Positions 29,301 to 37,202 of a DNA stretch of 64,000 nt are shown in pieces. The notes below the pieces were generated by a model. It had not been told where the DNA came from. It made no database searches and saw nothing but the letters and a program-made list of their open reading frames with translations. Source of the DNA: Methylosinus sporium (GTDB lineage Bacteria > Pseudomonadota > Alphaproteobacteria > Rhizobiales > Beijerinckiaceae). Every line of letters begins with the position of its first letter. The stretch's first letter is position 1. The stretch lies in the NCBI RefSeq assembly GCF_003113265.1, contig NZ_PUIV01000002.1, forward strand, positions 151,867-215,866, read 5' to 3'. The translations under genes and the position numbers were made by a program.

Positions 29301-31933
29301 ATCTGACTCGTGGTGAGGCTCGCGACATCGTCTGCGGACAAGCCCGCAAATCCCGTCGCCGACAGAGCGGCGATCTGCGTCGCAGCGAGAACGCCGAGCT
29401 GCGCGGGAAGCAATGCGGAGACCTGCGTATCGCCGAGCGCGTGCAATTGCGTGGAGGTCAGCGCCTTCAATTGCGCGCTCGACAATTCGCCGATCTGGCT
29501 CTCCGCGAGACCGCCGAGCGCGATCGCGGACAGCGCGGAGATCTGCGTCGTCGTCAGCGCGTCGATCTGCGACAGCGTCAGCGCCGAAGCCTGAGTCGCG
29601 GTGAGAGCCGCGATTTCTGTCGTCGTCAATGCGGCGAGCTGAATCGAACTCAGAACATTGATCTGCGTCTCGGCGAGCGCGCGCATCTGCACGGCGCTGA
29701 AGGCCGCGATCTGCGCCGTCGTCAGCGCGGCGAGCTGGTCGCTGGTGAGGCCAGAGGCGCCGGTCGAGGTGATGGCGGCGAATTGCGTGGAGGTCATCGC
29801 CGCGATCTGCGTCACCGTCATCGCGGCGACCTGCGTGTCGACGAGGCCGGCGAAGGCGCGCGAGGACATGGCCGCGATCTGCGTCGCGCTCAGCGCGGCG
29901 ATCTGGCTGGCGTCGAAAGAATTGAGCTCGCTCGAGGTGAGGCCGGCGATCTGCGTCGTCGTCAAGCCGGCGATCTGCGTCGCGCCGAAAGCGTCGAGCT
30001 GCGTCGTCGTCATCGCGGCGATCTGCGCCGAAGTGAGGCCGGAGAGCTGGTCGACGGAGAGATTGGCGAAAGCCGTCGCGCCGAGGCCGGCGATCTGCGC
30101 CGCGGCGAGCCGCGTGATCGTCAGCGCCTGAATCTCCGTCGTCGTCATATTGTCGAGCTGTGTCGTCGTCAGCCCGCGCGCCTGCGTCGTGGTGAGCGCG
30201 GAGAGCTGCGTCGTCGTCAGCCGGTCGATGGCTTGCGAGGACAGTCCGCCGATCTGCGCCGCAGTGAGCGCCGCCGCCTGCGTCGTCGTGAGATTCTGCA
30301 GCTCGGCCGTGGTCAGCTGATTGAGGAAAGTGGTGGTGAGCGCCGCGATCTGCGTGGAGGCGAGCGCGGCGACCTGCGCGCTGCTCAATCCGCCGGCGCT
30401 GCTCGAGACGAGCGCGGCGATCTGCGCGGCGGTGAGATTGGCGATGGGGAGCGCCTCGACCGCCGTCGTCGTCAAGGAGAGGAGCTGCGTCGTCGTCAGG
30501 CTGCGCGACTGTGTTATCACGAGCGCCGACAGCTGTGTCGTCGTCAGATTGCCGAGCTGCGTCGTGGTGAGGCCGGCGATCTGCGCGGCGCCGAGCCAAT
30601 CGACCTGCGTCGTCGTCAGGCTCGCGATGAAGGTCGAGGAGAGAGCGTTCAGCAGCGTGGTGGTGAGCGCGCGGAACTGCGTCGCGGACATCTCCGAGAA
30701 TTGCGTCTCGGAGAAATCGGCGAAAGTCGTCGCGCTCATCGCGGAAAATTGCGCCGCCGAGAATTCGGCTATGTCGAGCGATCGCAGCGCCGTCGTCGAG
30801 AGATTCGCGAGCTGCGTCGCCGTCAGGCCGCGCGTCTGCGTCGTCGTGAGATCGGCGAGCCGCGTCGTCGTCAGCTCGGCGAGCGTCGTGTCGGAGAGGC
30901 GGGCGACCTGCGCGGCGGAGAGGCCACGGAATTGCGTAGTCGTGAGCGCGCCGAGCCGCGTCTCCGAGAGGCTGTTCAGCGTCGTCGTGGAGATAACAGC
31001 GATTTGCGAGGAGGTGAGCGCCGAAAATTGCGTGTCCGAGAGATTTCCGAACGCAGCGGGGCCGAGCCCGGCGATCTGCGCATTGGAGAAATTCGCGACC
31101 GACAGCGCCTGAATCTCGGTGGGGGTCATGGCCGAGAGCTGCGTCGTCGTGAGCGCGCGCGTCTGTGTCGCGGTCAGAGCGGCGAGCTGCGTCGTGGTGA
31201 ATTCGGCGAGGTCGGTCGTCGTCAGCGCCGCGACCTGCGTCGCCGCCACGCCGGCGATCTGCGTCGTCGTCAAAGATTCGATCGTCGTTTGCGAGAGGCT
31301 GTCGAAGGCCGTCGTCGTCAGCGCGCCGATCTGCGTCGAAGAGAGGGAGGAGATCTGCGTCGCGGAGAGACTGTCGACATCCGTCGCATTCAGCGACCGC
31401 ACCTGCGCCGCGGTCAGGCTGGTCACTTGCAGCGCGACGATCTGATCGAGGCTCAGCGCGTCGAGCTGCGTCGCGGTGAGGCTGCGCACCTGCGTCGAGC
31501 TGAAGCTCCCGATCTGCGTCGTTGAGAGATTGGCGAGCTCCGTCGTCGAGAGGCCGGCGATCTGCGCCGCGGTCAGCGCCTGCAACCGCGTCGTGTCGAG
31601 ACTGCCGATCTCGGTCTCGTCGAGCGCATTGAGCTCCGTTTTGGTGAGCGCGGAGAGTTGCGTCGTCGTGAAGGAGTCGAAGTCGCTTTCGGCGAGCGCC
31701 TGGAATTGCGACAGATCGAGCTGCGCGATCGCGCCGCGCGACAGCGAGGCGACCTGCGTCGTCACCAGCGCCTGCAGAGTGCTGGTCTGCATAGAATTGA
31801 GCTGCGTCGCCGTCAGCACGGCGATCTGCGTCGTGTCGAATCCCTCGATGTCCGAGGTTTCGAGCTCGCTCATGACAGTCGTCGTGAGACGGGCGATCTG
31901 CACGGTCGTGTATGACGAGTAGATCGACGTCAT
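26321..31933 (-). CDS. Giant octapeptide-repeat protein (about 1870 residues)
   Basis: From residue 14 to near the end (QAALAQAVS) almost the whole protein is one 8-residue repeat, x-x-L-[TS]-x-[TA]-[QE]-[ILV], well over 200 copies (for example AALTTTQI, GGLATTAV, SALSTSAI). Leu at position 3 and an aliphatic at position 8 are nearly invariant, with no cysteine and very few aromatics, which points to a regular solenoid. Residues 171-606 also show a 109-residue superrepeat. There is no signal peptide, LPXTG or glycine-rich RTX block. ATG 31933 opens the first protein-like sequence (MTSIYSSYTTVQIARLTTT). Similar repeats occur in other Hyphomicrobiales but no function is known to me; cell-surface or type I secreted adhesin, or scaffold, are guesses. 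Confidence 0.85.
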   Translation of the reverse strand: MTSIYSSYTTVQIARLTTTVMSELETSDIEGFDTTQIAVLTATQLNSMQTSTLQALVTTQVASLSRGAIAQLDLSQFQALAESDFDSFTTTQLSALTKTELNALDETEIGSLDTTRLQALTAAQIAGLSTTELANLSTTQIGSFSSTQVRSLTATQLDALSLDQIVALQVTSLTAAQVRSLNATDVDSLSATQISSLSSTQIGALTTTAFDSLSQTTIESLTTTQIAGVAATQVAALTTTDLAEFTTTQLAALTATQTRALTTTQLSAMTPTEIQALSVANFSNAQIAGLGPAAFGNLSDTQFSALTSSQIAVISTTTLNSLSETRLGALTTTQFRGLSAAQVARLSDTTLAELTTTRLADLTTTQTRGLTATQLANLSTTALRSLDIAEFSAAQFSAMSATTFADFSETQFSEMSATQFRALTTTLLNALSSTFIASLTTTQVDWLGAAQIAGLTTTQLGNLTTTQLSALVITQSRSLTTTQLLSLTTTAVEALPIANLTAAQIAALVSSSAGGLSSAQVAALASTQIAALTTTFLNQLTTAELQNLTTTQAAALTAAQIGGLSSQAIDRLTTTQLSALTTTQARGLTTTQLDNMTTTEIQALTITRLAAAQIAGLGATAFANLSVDQLSGLTSAQIAAMTTTQLDAFGATQIAGLTTTQIAGLTSSELNSFDASQIAALSATQIAAMSSRAFAGLVDTQVAAMTVTQIAAMTSTQFAAITSTGASGLTSDQLAALTTAQIAAFSAVQMRALAETQINVLSSIQLAALTTTEIAALTATQASALTLSQIDALTTTQISALSAIALGGLAESQIGELSSAQLKALTSTQLHALGDTQVSALLPAQLGVLAATQIAALSATGFAGLSADDVASLTTSQIGALTATQTGALSDAQIAALGESQIAALSRDGAAGLGAAQIAALTWTQISALQTTQVAALSTTAVAALSASQFASLAATQIAALVTTQMRALNDAQVAALQPLQIYALQKTQIAALSATGIGGLTATEISELATTQLAALTAGQMSALVDTQIAALDLTQIGAFSSTQLRGLSSDSVASLSTGVIEALTTTQLRGLASTQLAALTTSQLGALSTTQLTAVTTTALAGLTDLQAAALSTTQIAALTTTQIGGLATTAVAALNTLEIAALATTQIGALTSTQAGALTATQISAFSLDQLARLTSTQLSGLSTTTIAGLTLTELQALTTTQLRGLTAALVGALTTTELAALATTQIAALTTLELQGLTQTQAAALAGTQFDALAATQISALSTSAISGLTTTQLQALNATQFGALAATQISALTSAQLASLTTTQVGALTATQARGLTSTEVSQLDATRLGALTTTTIKYLTAAAIAGLTATQIGLLTTTQLASVTATQIAALSTTAIAGLNSDEIGALTTTQFRSFSSTGMAALTTTQVLALTSAQIGLLTSTQIGGLAATQVAALASTQLALLNATQIAALSTTGVGGLTQTQLGALSSTQFAALTAAQIGALSTTGIGGLTTTELGALSTTQLQSFSSTEIGALSTTQLAALTTTQLKLLTAQEIYGLTSAQVASLGTERLTALSAAQISYLSTTGVSGLGQTQIAALADTQSAALSANQISALSPSAVAGLSTTEIASLTSTQFASLSASAIAALTSSQFASLTSTLIALLSATELGGLTATQAASLTTTQLSALSATQIGAVSSDGIAGLSVSQIANLTTTQFAGLQATQFSALTTTQMQAVTTTEIAALTDDQLGGLLRPQLRALTTTQVGALTTTQISSLATTQIVNLTTTELGALSPTQFDALTSTQIGALTTQQLGNLDGAVIASFDARQLAGLTTTQVGALTATAITALTTTELLALNGNQIAAFTTTQIAGMTTQQQAALAQAVS
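30116..31423 (-). repeat. Four 327-bp tandem superrepeats inside the octapeptide gene
   Basis: Encodes residues 171-606. Four consecutive units each contain thirteen octads and then one truncated five-residue unit (QALSV, RSLDI, EALPI, QALTI), the period being exactly 109 residues (327 bases). An earlier five-residue unit (VALQV, 166-170) marks the start. Columns align between units, for example octad 12 is RALTTTQL, RGLTATQL, RSLTTTQL, RGLTTTQL. The units are diverged, so duplication is old. Confidence 0.75.
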
Positions 31934-32058
31934 GACAGCCCTGCTCCACGCGCCTGTTCCCGAGCCGGCCCGAGGCGCGGCGGCGCGGCCGCGGCCGGCG
32001 CGACGATCTTTGCCGGGAGAGGCTTGCGTGAAACTGGGCTCGCAGTATCGGTCGCGGA

Positions 32059-32403
32059 TCAGCGAGCGGCGGCGTCCCGCGCCGTCGCGCGCGCGGCCCA
32101 ATCGAGATAGGCCGGATCGCCGGCGGAAACGTCGAGGCGCAATATTTCCGGAACCTCGTAAGAATGCGCGGCGCGAATGGCGGCGGCGAGCGCCTGGAAA
32201 TCCTCGGTCCGCGCTTTCGCCTGCACGAGAAATTCGGGATCGGCGCGGGTTTCGCCATTCCACTGGTAGAAGCTGCGAATGGGGAAAATCTGGATGCAGG
32301 CGGCGAGCTTGGCGGCGAGCAGGGCGCGGGCGATGCGCTCGGCGCCCGCCTCATCGTCGATCGTCGTCTGGACGACGCAGAATTTCGGCTCTTTCGCGCT
32401 CAC
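32059..32403 (-). CDS. cutA: Divalent-cation tolerance protein CutA
   Basis: A 114-residue CutA1 protein. The family core is present: VQTTIDDEAGAERIARALLAAKLAACIQIFPIRSFYQW with the conserved Cys and SFYQWNG, then HSYEVPEIL. CutA forms stable trimers and has been linked to copper tolerance, though its biochemical role is unsettled. The start codon is GTG at 32403. It lies between the octapeptide gene and a divergent Rieske gene. Confidence 0.92.
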   Translation of the reverse strand: MSAKEPKFCVVQTTIDDEAGAERIARALLAAKLAACIQIFPIRSFYQWNGETRADPEFLVQAKARTEDFQALAAAIRAAHSYEVPEILRLDVSAGDPAYLDWAARATARDAAAR

Positions 32404-32526
32404 GGGGCGTGACTATGGGCGCGCCTCGGGCCGAAATCAACGCGGCGGGCCGCCATTCGGCGCTTTTCTTGCTGGGCGCGAGGCGAGCGGCCGCCGACCC
32501 GCGGCTACATCCGGAGACAAAAGGAC

Positions 32527-32859
32527 ATGTTCACCAGGGTCTGCAAGGAAGACACTGTTTTCGAAGGGGAAATGCGGCTCGTCATCGCCGATTCCCATGT
32601 GATCGTCCTCGCTTGGGCCTTCGGCGGGGAGATCAAGGCCTTTCAGGGCGTTTGCCCGCATACCAATGCGCCGCTGGACACCGCCGATTTCGACGGCGAG
32701 GTGCTCACCTGCCCGCTGCATAATTGGACCTGGGACTTGCGCACCGGCGATCCGATCCATCCTCAGGAAAGCCGGCTCGCCGAATATCCGGTCAAGATCG
32801 AGGACGGCGTGGTCTATATAGATACGGACGGCGTCGCGCCCTTCTTCGCCGAGCGGTGA
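32527..32859 (+). CDS. Rieske [2Fe-2S] ferredoxin
   Basis: A 110-residue soluble Rieske protein. Cluster ligands are C43-P-H45 and C62-P-L-H65 (VCPHTNAPLDTADFDGE, then LTCPLHNWTWDLRTG). Size and the spacing resemble the ferredoxins of aromatic and alkene monooxygenases such as TmoC. No oxygenase gene is adjacent, so the electron acceptor is unknown. A purine-rich sequence (ggagacaaaaggac) provides the ribosome-binding site. Confidence 0.88.
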   Translation: MFTRVCKEDTVFEGEMRLVIADSHVIVLAWAFGGEIKAFQGVCPHTNAPLDTADFDGEVLTCPLHNWTWDLRTGDPIHPQESRLAEYPVKIEDGVVYIDTDGVAPFFAER

Positions 32860-33089
32860 GCGGGCGGCGCGGACTCGATCGGCCCCGTACGGCATCGCGA
32901 ACGGGGTGAATTTCACAAGCGGTTGATCTCATTGCGCCGAGCGCTAGGCGCCGTTCGGCGCGCGCAGATCGACGAGATCGGCGTGAGGGGGCGCGCCCGC
33001 GCGAGGAGAAGATTCTGCTTTTGCCGAATCGACAAAATTCTCTATGTTTCGCGCTGGATGCGTCTCTAGGCCACGAAGAGAGGTAGGAG

Positions 33090-33761
33090 ATGAACCTGTC
33101 CGAACAGCCCCCCGTCCCCGAGGAGGCTTCGAGCGGCGCCGACGCCGTGAGCCTGGACGCGCAGCTCGAGGCGATGACCGCCGAGCGTGATCGCCACGCC
33201 AAGGACAAGATCGAGCTCATCACCAAGGCGAGCGCTTTGGCGAAGGATCTCGAAGCCGTGCGCGCGGAACTCGCCGCCGCGACGGAGGAGAAGGATAGAG
33301 CGGTTTCGGCCGTCGCCGGCGAGCGTGACGGCGCGGTCCTGCATCGCGATCGGCTGAGCGCCGAGCTCGACGCCCTGCGCGCGGAGCTCTCCGCCGCCCA
33401 TGGCGCCAAGGAGAAAGCCGCCGTGCTGGCCGCGCAGGCGAGCGCCGAGATTGCCTATTTGAAGGACAGGCTCGCCGCCGCCGGCTCGCCCGATCCGCTG
33501 GTCGTCTTCTGCGATTACGCGCGCGAGAAGACCATCGCGGCCGTCGCCTGGACGCGCGCGAAAATCCCGGAGGGCCATGCGGCGCTGCCCTGGTTCGACC
33601 GCATCGTCGAGGCGACCGCGACCGCCGGCCGGCTGACCGCGAGCTTCCTGCGCTGGCTCGCCCCACGGCTCGTCGAGGCCTATCAATGGGCCAAGCCGCG
33701 CGCGCTGGAACTCTACGCCAAGGCGAAGCACGAGATCGAGACGAGGTACAAGCAGAGCTGA
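33090..33761 (+). CDS. Hypothetical coiled-coil protein
   Basis: A 223-residue protein. Residues about 20-130 are Glu/Lys/Ala-rich heptads (LDAQLEAMTAERDRHAKDKIEL and later) that predict a long coiled coil; the C-terminal 90 residues are more hydrophobic and aromatic with an amphipathic pattern (ATAGRLTASFLRWLAPRLVEAY). No signal peptide or catalytic motif. aggtaggag precedes the ATG, and a strong intrinsic terminator follows. Function unknown. Confidence 0.75.
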   Translation: MNLSEQPPVPEEASSGADAVSLDAQLEAMTAERDRHAKDKIELITKASALAKDLEAVRAELAAATEEKDRAVSAVAGERDGAVLHRDRLSAELDALRAELSAAHGAKEKAAVLAAQASAEIAYLKDRLAAAGSPDPLVVFCDYAREKTIAAVAWTRAKIPEGHAALPWFDRIVEATATAGRLTASFLRWLAPRLVEAYQWAKPRALELYAKAKHEIETRYKQS

Positions 33762-33782
33762 TCGCTCGGCCGGCCGCATTCG

Positions 33783-33816
33783 AAAAGGCGCGCGTCCCTG
33801 CGACGCGCGCCTTTTT
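33783..33816 (+). terminator. Rho-independent terminator
   Basis: aaaaggcgcgcgtc (33783-33796) is complementary to gacgcgcgcctttt (33802-33815) with a 5-base loop and a T-run at the end of the right arm. It lies 20 bases after the stop of the coiled-coil gene. The A-run on the left means it can also work for minus-strand transcripts. Confidence 0.85.
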
Positions 33817-33922
33817 CATTTTGCCGAGACGCCAACGCGCCTTTTTGCGGACGCCGGGGCCGCTTCGGCAAGCGACACAATTGCGACCTTCGACAGGATT
33901 CGACCGAACAGCATCGCAGTCC

Positions 33923-35527
33923 TCACTTCGCAGAAAAATCGACGAGCCGCCCGCGAGAAACAGAAATGTCGAAGCTGGCGATCGGCGTGAGGCGTCCATC
34001 GATCGTCTGGGATAATGTCACGATTCGGTTCAAAAGCTCATCGCCTCGCCCGTTTTTCAATTTGGCCACGCTCGCGATATAGAGCCCACCGTCGTGAAGG
34101 AAGGGAGCGAATTCTTCTGGGCCGTGCGATGCATTTTCCTCCCTTTCCTGTCCCGCGAGCTTTTTCAGCTCAAGATAAGCCTCGCTCTGCGACGGCGTCA
34201 AAGAGGCGGAATTGCGAGCGGTCAAAAAATCTTCGACGAACCGCACGGACGCGCGCCGCAGGCTGTCGCAATCGGAGCCTTCGCAACCTGTCCCGGCGTC
34301 CGGCCGTCCATTAGCCTCGCTAGCTTCCACCCGCGGTGAAAATTCGAGCGTAAGTCGACACTCCGGCGCAAAGCGATCGGCGATCCGACGCGCGACGGTC
34401 AGCTTAGCGGTCAGTGATCGTCCCGCTCTCCAATCGTCCTCGAACGCCGCCGGCGTTCCTTCGAAGCTGCCGAGCCAACGACCGACGCCACATTCCGCGT
34501 GGGTCGCATCCCATCCGTCGGGGCCGTCCTCCAAAAAGGCGCGCCCGTTCTCGACTCGAAAATAGCTCTGCGAAGTGCAATAGGCCGACCCCTGTATCAC
34601 GCTCGCCGCGAAGTGGCCGGCAGGCGCTTCGTCGATGAAGGCCTCGCCGGAAGAACCCCACTCCTCGAGCGCCTTGCGCAAATCCTCTGCGAGCGTCAGA
34701 TGGCCGGTCTTCGCCCAGGCGAAAATGGACCTCGGCCCGTCGAGCTCCGTTCGTCGCCCGAAAGAAAATTCGGAGCCGCTCGCTTTTGCGAGAAATTCGA
34801 GCGGTCTGTCGGCGGCTTTGGATTTGTCCGCCGCCGCCGCGAAAGCAACTGCGTAGCGAGCGCCGAGCCTGCGGCAGATGTCGTGCCGGTCTTCCGGCAT
34901 CGGCGCTCGCAGCAGGTCGATTCGCTTTCTGTAGAGATCGAGAAGACAAGAACGCCTTCGCTCATAATCTCCAACACAGTTTCCGACCCTCCGCCAGCTC
35001 CAGTCGTCATGCGCGCGCAGCAGCGCCTCGCGACGAGATGGCGTGGCGGCCTTCTCCAGCTCTCGAGCGAGAGTCGCATCGAGCGTCATCAACGCCGGAT
35101 CGAAGCAGATCAGCTTTGTATTCTCGCGCGCTCTCTCGGTCAGGGCGCAGTCGATAGAGCGGGGCAATCGCCTTTTTGCGGTTGTTTCCTGCAACTCGGC
35201 GATTCGAGCTTCATAGACGCCGGAGAGGCAGGCGGCGGCCTCGGCTCGTTGGGCGTCCACTCCTGCGAATGCGCCGCAACGGCTATCGCGCGCCTTCACC
35301 CATTGGCGCTGCTCCTTCAATAGCGCTTCGCGCCGCTCCGCTTCGGCGGCGAGGCTCTTTCTGACCTCGAGCGACAGCTCATAATCGAGATCGCCCAGTT
35401 TGCGCTCGCCGCAGATCGAGCGTTCGACCGCGGTCAACCCCTCCCCGCAATGGAAGCTCTGCGCGAGCGCCGCGACGGCAAACGTCACGAGCCCCGAAGA
35501 GACAGCGAAGCAAAGCCGCCGGAACAT
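33923..35527 (-). CDS. LprI-domain (lysozyme-inhibitor-like) periplasmic protein
   Basis: A 534-residue exported protein: signal peptide at about 1-23 (MFRRLCFAVSSGLVTFAVAALA), then two DUF1311/LprI-type repeats with paired cysteines (about 24-95, CGEGLTAVERSICGERKLGDLD through RDSRC, and about 125-200, CALTERARENTKLICFD through VGNC). The remaining 330 residues, with several further cysteines, match nothing I recognise. LprI-like domains are proposed to inhibit lysozyme in some bacteria. The ATG at 35527 has a strong gggaggag and gives a good signal peptide. It is 64 bases downstream of the DUF6270-like gene on the same strand. Confidence 0.75.
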   Translation of the reverse strand: MFRRLCFAVSSGLVTFAVAALAQSFHCGEGLTAVERSICGERKLGDLDYELSLEVRKSLAAEAERREALLKEQRQWVKARDSRCGAFAGVDAQRAEAAACLSGVYEARIAELQETTAKRRLPRSIDCALTERARENTKLICFDPALMTLDATLARELEKAATPSRREALLRAHDDWSWRRVGNCVGDYERRRSCLLDLYRKRIDLLRAPMPEDRHDICRRLGARYAVAFAAAADKSKAADRPLEFLAKASGSEFSFGRRTELDGPRSIFAWAKTGHLTLAEDLRKALEEWGSSGEAFIDEAPAGHFAASVIQGSAYCTSQSYFRVENGRAFLEDGPDGWDATHAECGVGRWLGSFEGTPAAFEDDWRAGRSLTAKLTVARRIADRFAPECRLTLEFSPRVEASEANGRPDAGTGCEGSDCDSLRRASVRFVEDFLTARNSASLTPSQSEAYLELKKLAGQEREENASHGPEEFAPFLHDGGLYIASVAKLKNGRGDELLNRIVTLSQTIDGRLTPIASFDISVSRGRLVDFSAK

Positions 35528-35591
35528 CGAAACTCCTCCCGCGCCGCGCAATGCTCCGCCGCCGATCGCGAATCGGCTCCAGGGCGCCGCT

Positions 35592-37202
35592 TCAATCCCG
35601 AAACGAGGCGATTCGTCCTTCCTCGCGCCCATGCGCCGCGTAATGAAAGGTGGGCCCGAGATTCGTTTGCGCCACGTCGGGATAGAGCCGTAGATAGGCG
35701 GCCTCGTCGAATTTCGCGCGACGCAGCCGCGCGGCCTCTCGCTTCAATCTCCACTTCGCCTTCACGCGGCGAATCGCCTCTTTGATGAAATCATTGCCGG
35801 CTTCGCCGCTGGATCGATCGAAAACAGGGGTGAGCCGCAGTAATTCGTCGCGCAGCCGGCGCGTCTCTCGCTCCAAAGCCAGATTTCTTTCCGTGAGCTC
35901 TTCATCCCGTCGGGCCGCGGCGTCGCGCAGCGCTTCGGCGTCCCGTTTCGCCTCTTCCTCGCGGCGTTCGGCTCGCGCGCGTTGGTTCTCGAGCTCCCCC
36001 AACGTCACGCCAGCCGCCGCGAGCTCCGCGCGCAGACCTTCGGCGTCGCGTTTCGCCTCTTCGGCGATACGTTCGGTTTCCGCGCGGCGGCTCTCGCGCT
36101 CGGCCAGCGCCGCATGGGCCGCCACGAGCTCCGCGCGCAGACTTTCGGCGTCCCCCTTCGCGTTCTCGGCGATGCGTTCGGCTTCCGCGCGGCGGCTCTC
36201 GCGATCCGCCAGCGCCGCATGGGAGGCGGCGAGTTCGCCGCGCAAAACTTCGGCGTCTCGCGCGACGCGTTCCAGCCCCTGCTGCGCATCCTCGCGGTCG
36301 CTATAGGCGCGCGTTCTTTCGCGGCCATTGGCGGCGAGCCATTCGTGGAGATATCTCTCCGCCAGCCCGCTTCCGGGAGAAAGCTCGTTCAAGAGCTCGC
36401 GCCGAGCGATGCAATAGAACTCCTTGTCGGGATGAAACTCCCAAGGGCCGCCATAAGGGGCGAAACGAGAGCCGAAGCAAATCTCCTCTGAAATCCGAAT
36501 CATCCGCACGCCGGAATAATTCGAAAGGAAATCGTAAACGTCGGCCAGACGCGCGTTACGGCGTCTGATGTGGATGAACTCCTTGAAAGGCTCCGGCTCG
36601 CCTTTGACGAGCGCGAGCTCGGAAAGAAAATGACACAGAAATATGACCTTCTGACCGCCATAAATTTTTTGTTGCAATATGTCATGGTAGAGTTTGTCGA
36701 AATAATATTTCCACATATTCCAATAATGTTCACAATCAGCCCAAATTAACTTGTGCCCCTTCATCTCCGGAATGTCGTCCAAGGACAGGTCCGGCCATTT
36801 TTCAGCGAAGACACCGGTCCTGAAATCGGGAAATATGCTGTCTCCGACTGCGATATGGGCTGTCAAATAGTCTCCGGCGACGTCGAAGAGAAAAGCGTCC
36901 GCGTCGCTTTCGCGCAGCAGATCCGTGATCTGTTTTTCAGTTTCCCGTGTGAGAAAATCGGAGGCCTCTTTGAGAGGAAGAAACCTCGAACGAAGTTTCA
37001 GCTTTGACGAGGCGAGGCTCGGAATCGTCGCGCGCCAGATATGCTTGCCGTCGACCAGGTGGCCGATCTCCGCCAAAATGTGCTCTATATAGCAACTTCC
37101 GAAGCCGATGACGGACTTCATCATCGGCGGCGGCGCGATCGACGATCGAATATCTTGTATATTGTCAGAATTGTCGGTTGTCACGCTAACGATATTGTCC
37201 AT
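35592..37202 (-). CDS. DUF6270-like protein with coiled-coil repeats and polysaccharide-locus C-terminus
   Basis: A 536-residue protein. The N-terminal part (about 28-310) begins SVIGFGSCYIEHI and resembles DUF6270 proteins of capsule loci (GSC near a strand end, late D/H-containing motif). It is followed by a coiled coil built of three 35-residue repeats (DNA 35943-36257), then a C-terminal motif YLRLYPDVAQTNLGPTFHYAAHGREEGR, common in glycosyltransferase and O-antigen proteins. A role in surface polysaccharide modification is inferred. The N-terminal half is much richer in A+T than the C-terminal half, suggesting a mosaic gene. ATG 37202 is behind gaggggag-like sequence. Confidence 0.7.
   Translation of the reverse strand: MDNIVSVTTDNSDNIQDIRSSIAPPPMMKSVIGFGSCYIEHILAEIGHLVDGKHIWRATIPSLASSKLKLRSRFLPLKEASDFLTRETEKQITDLLRESDADAFLFDVAGDYLTAHIAVGDSIFPDFRTGVFAEKWPDLSLDDIPEMKGHKLIWADCEHYWNMWKYYFDKLYHDILQQKIYGGQKVIFLCHFLSELALVKGEPEPFKEFIHIRRRNARLADVYDFLSNYSGVRMIRISEEICFGSRFAPYGGPWEFHPDKEFYCIARRELLNELSPGSGLAERYLHEWLAANGRERTRAYSDREDAQQGLERVARDAEVLRGELAASHAALADRESRRAEAERIAENAKGDAESLRAELVAAHAALAERESRRAETERIAEEAKRDAEGLRAELAAAGVTLGELENQRARAERREEEAKRDAEALRDAAARRDEELTERNLALERETRRLRDELLRLTPVFDRSSGEAGNDFIKEAIRRVKAKWRLKREAARLRRAKFDEAAYLRLYPDVAQTNLGPTFHYAAHGREEGRIASFRD
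35943..36257 (-). repeat. Three tandem 105-bp repeats in the DUF6270-like gene
   Basis: Three successive 35-residue units beginning DAEVLRGEL, DAESLRAEL and DAEGLRAEL, each followed by an ESRRAE/AERI-type segment; a fourth partial unit (DAEALRD) begins at 35942. The unit is five heptads long, so the copies extend a coiled coil in register. Confidence 0.8.

Noticed and set aside
26663..31525. Long plus-strand reading frame of about 1620 codons (Arg/Gly-rich product) opposite the octapeptide gene
   Set aside because: Composition is dominated by Arg, Gly, Glu and Leu without domain features, and the openness follows from the 24-base repeat lacking stops in this frame. The minus frame has a sensible start, stop and regular hydrophobic pattern.
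26321..31933. Periodic 24-base repeats considered as a CRISPR array or satellite
   Set aside because: There are no conserved repeats with unique spacers; periodicity is codon-based and continuous and is explained by protein repeats.
26739..32354. Second minus-strand frame of about 1870 codons (Asp/Arg/Ala-rich) overlapping the octapeptide gene
   Set aside because: It runs into cutA in another frame and gives a low-complexity ADRR-type product with no recognisable pattern of hydrophobic core positions.
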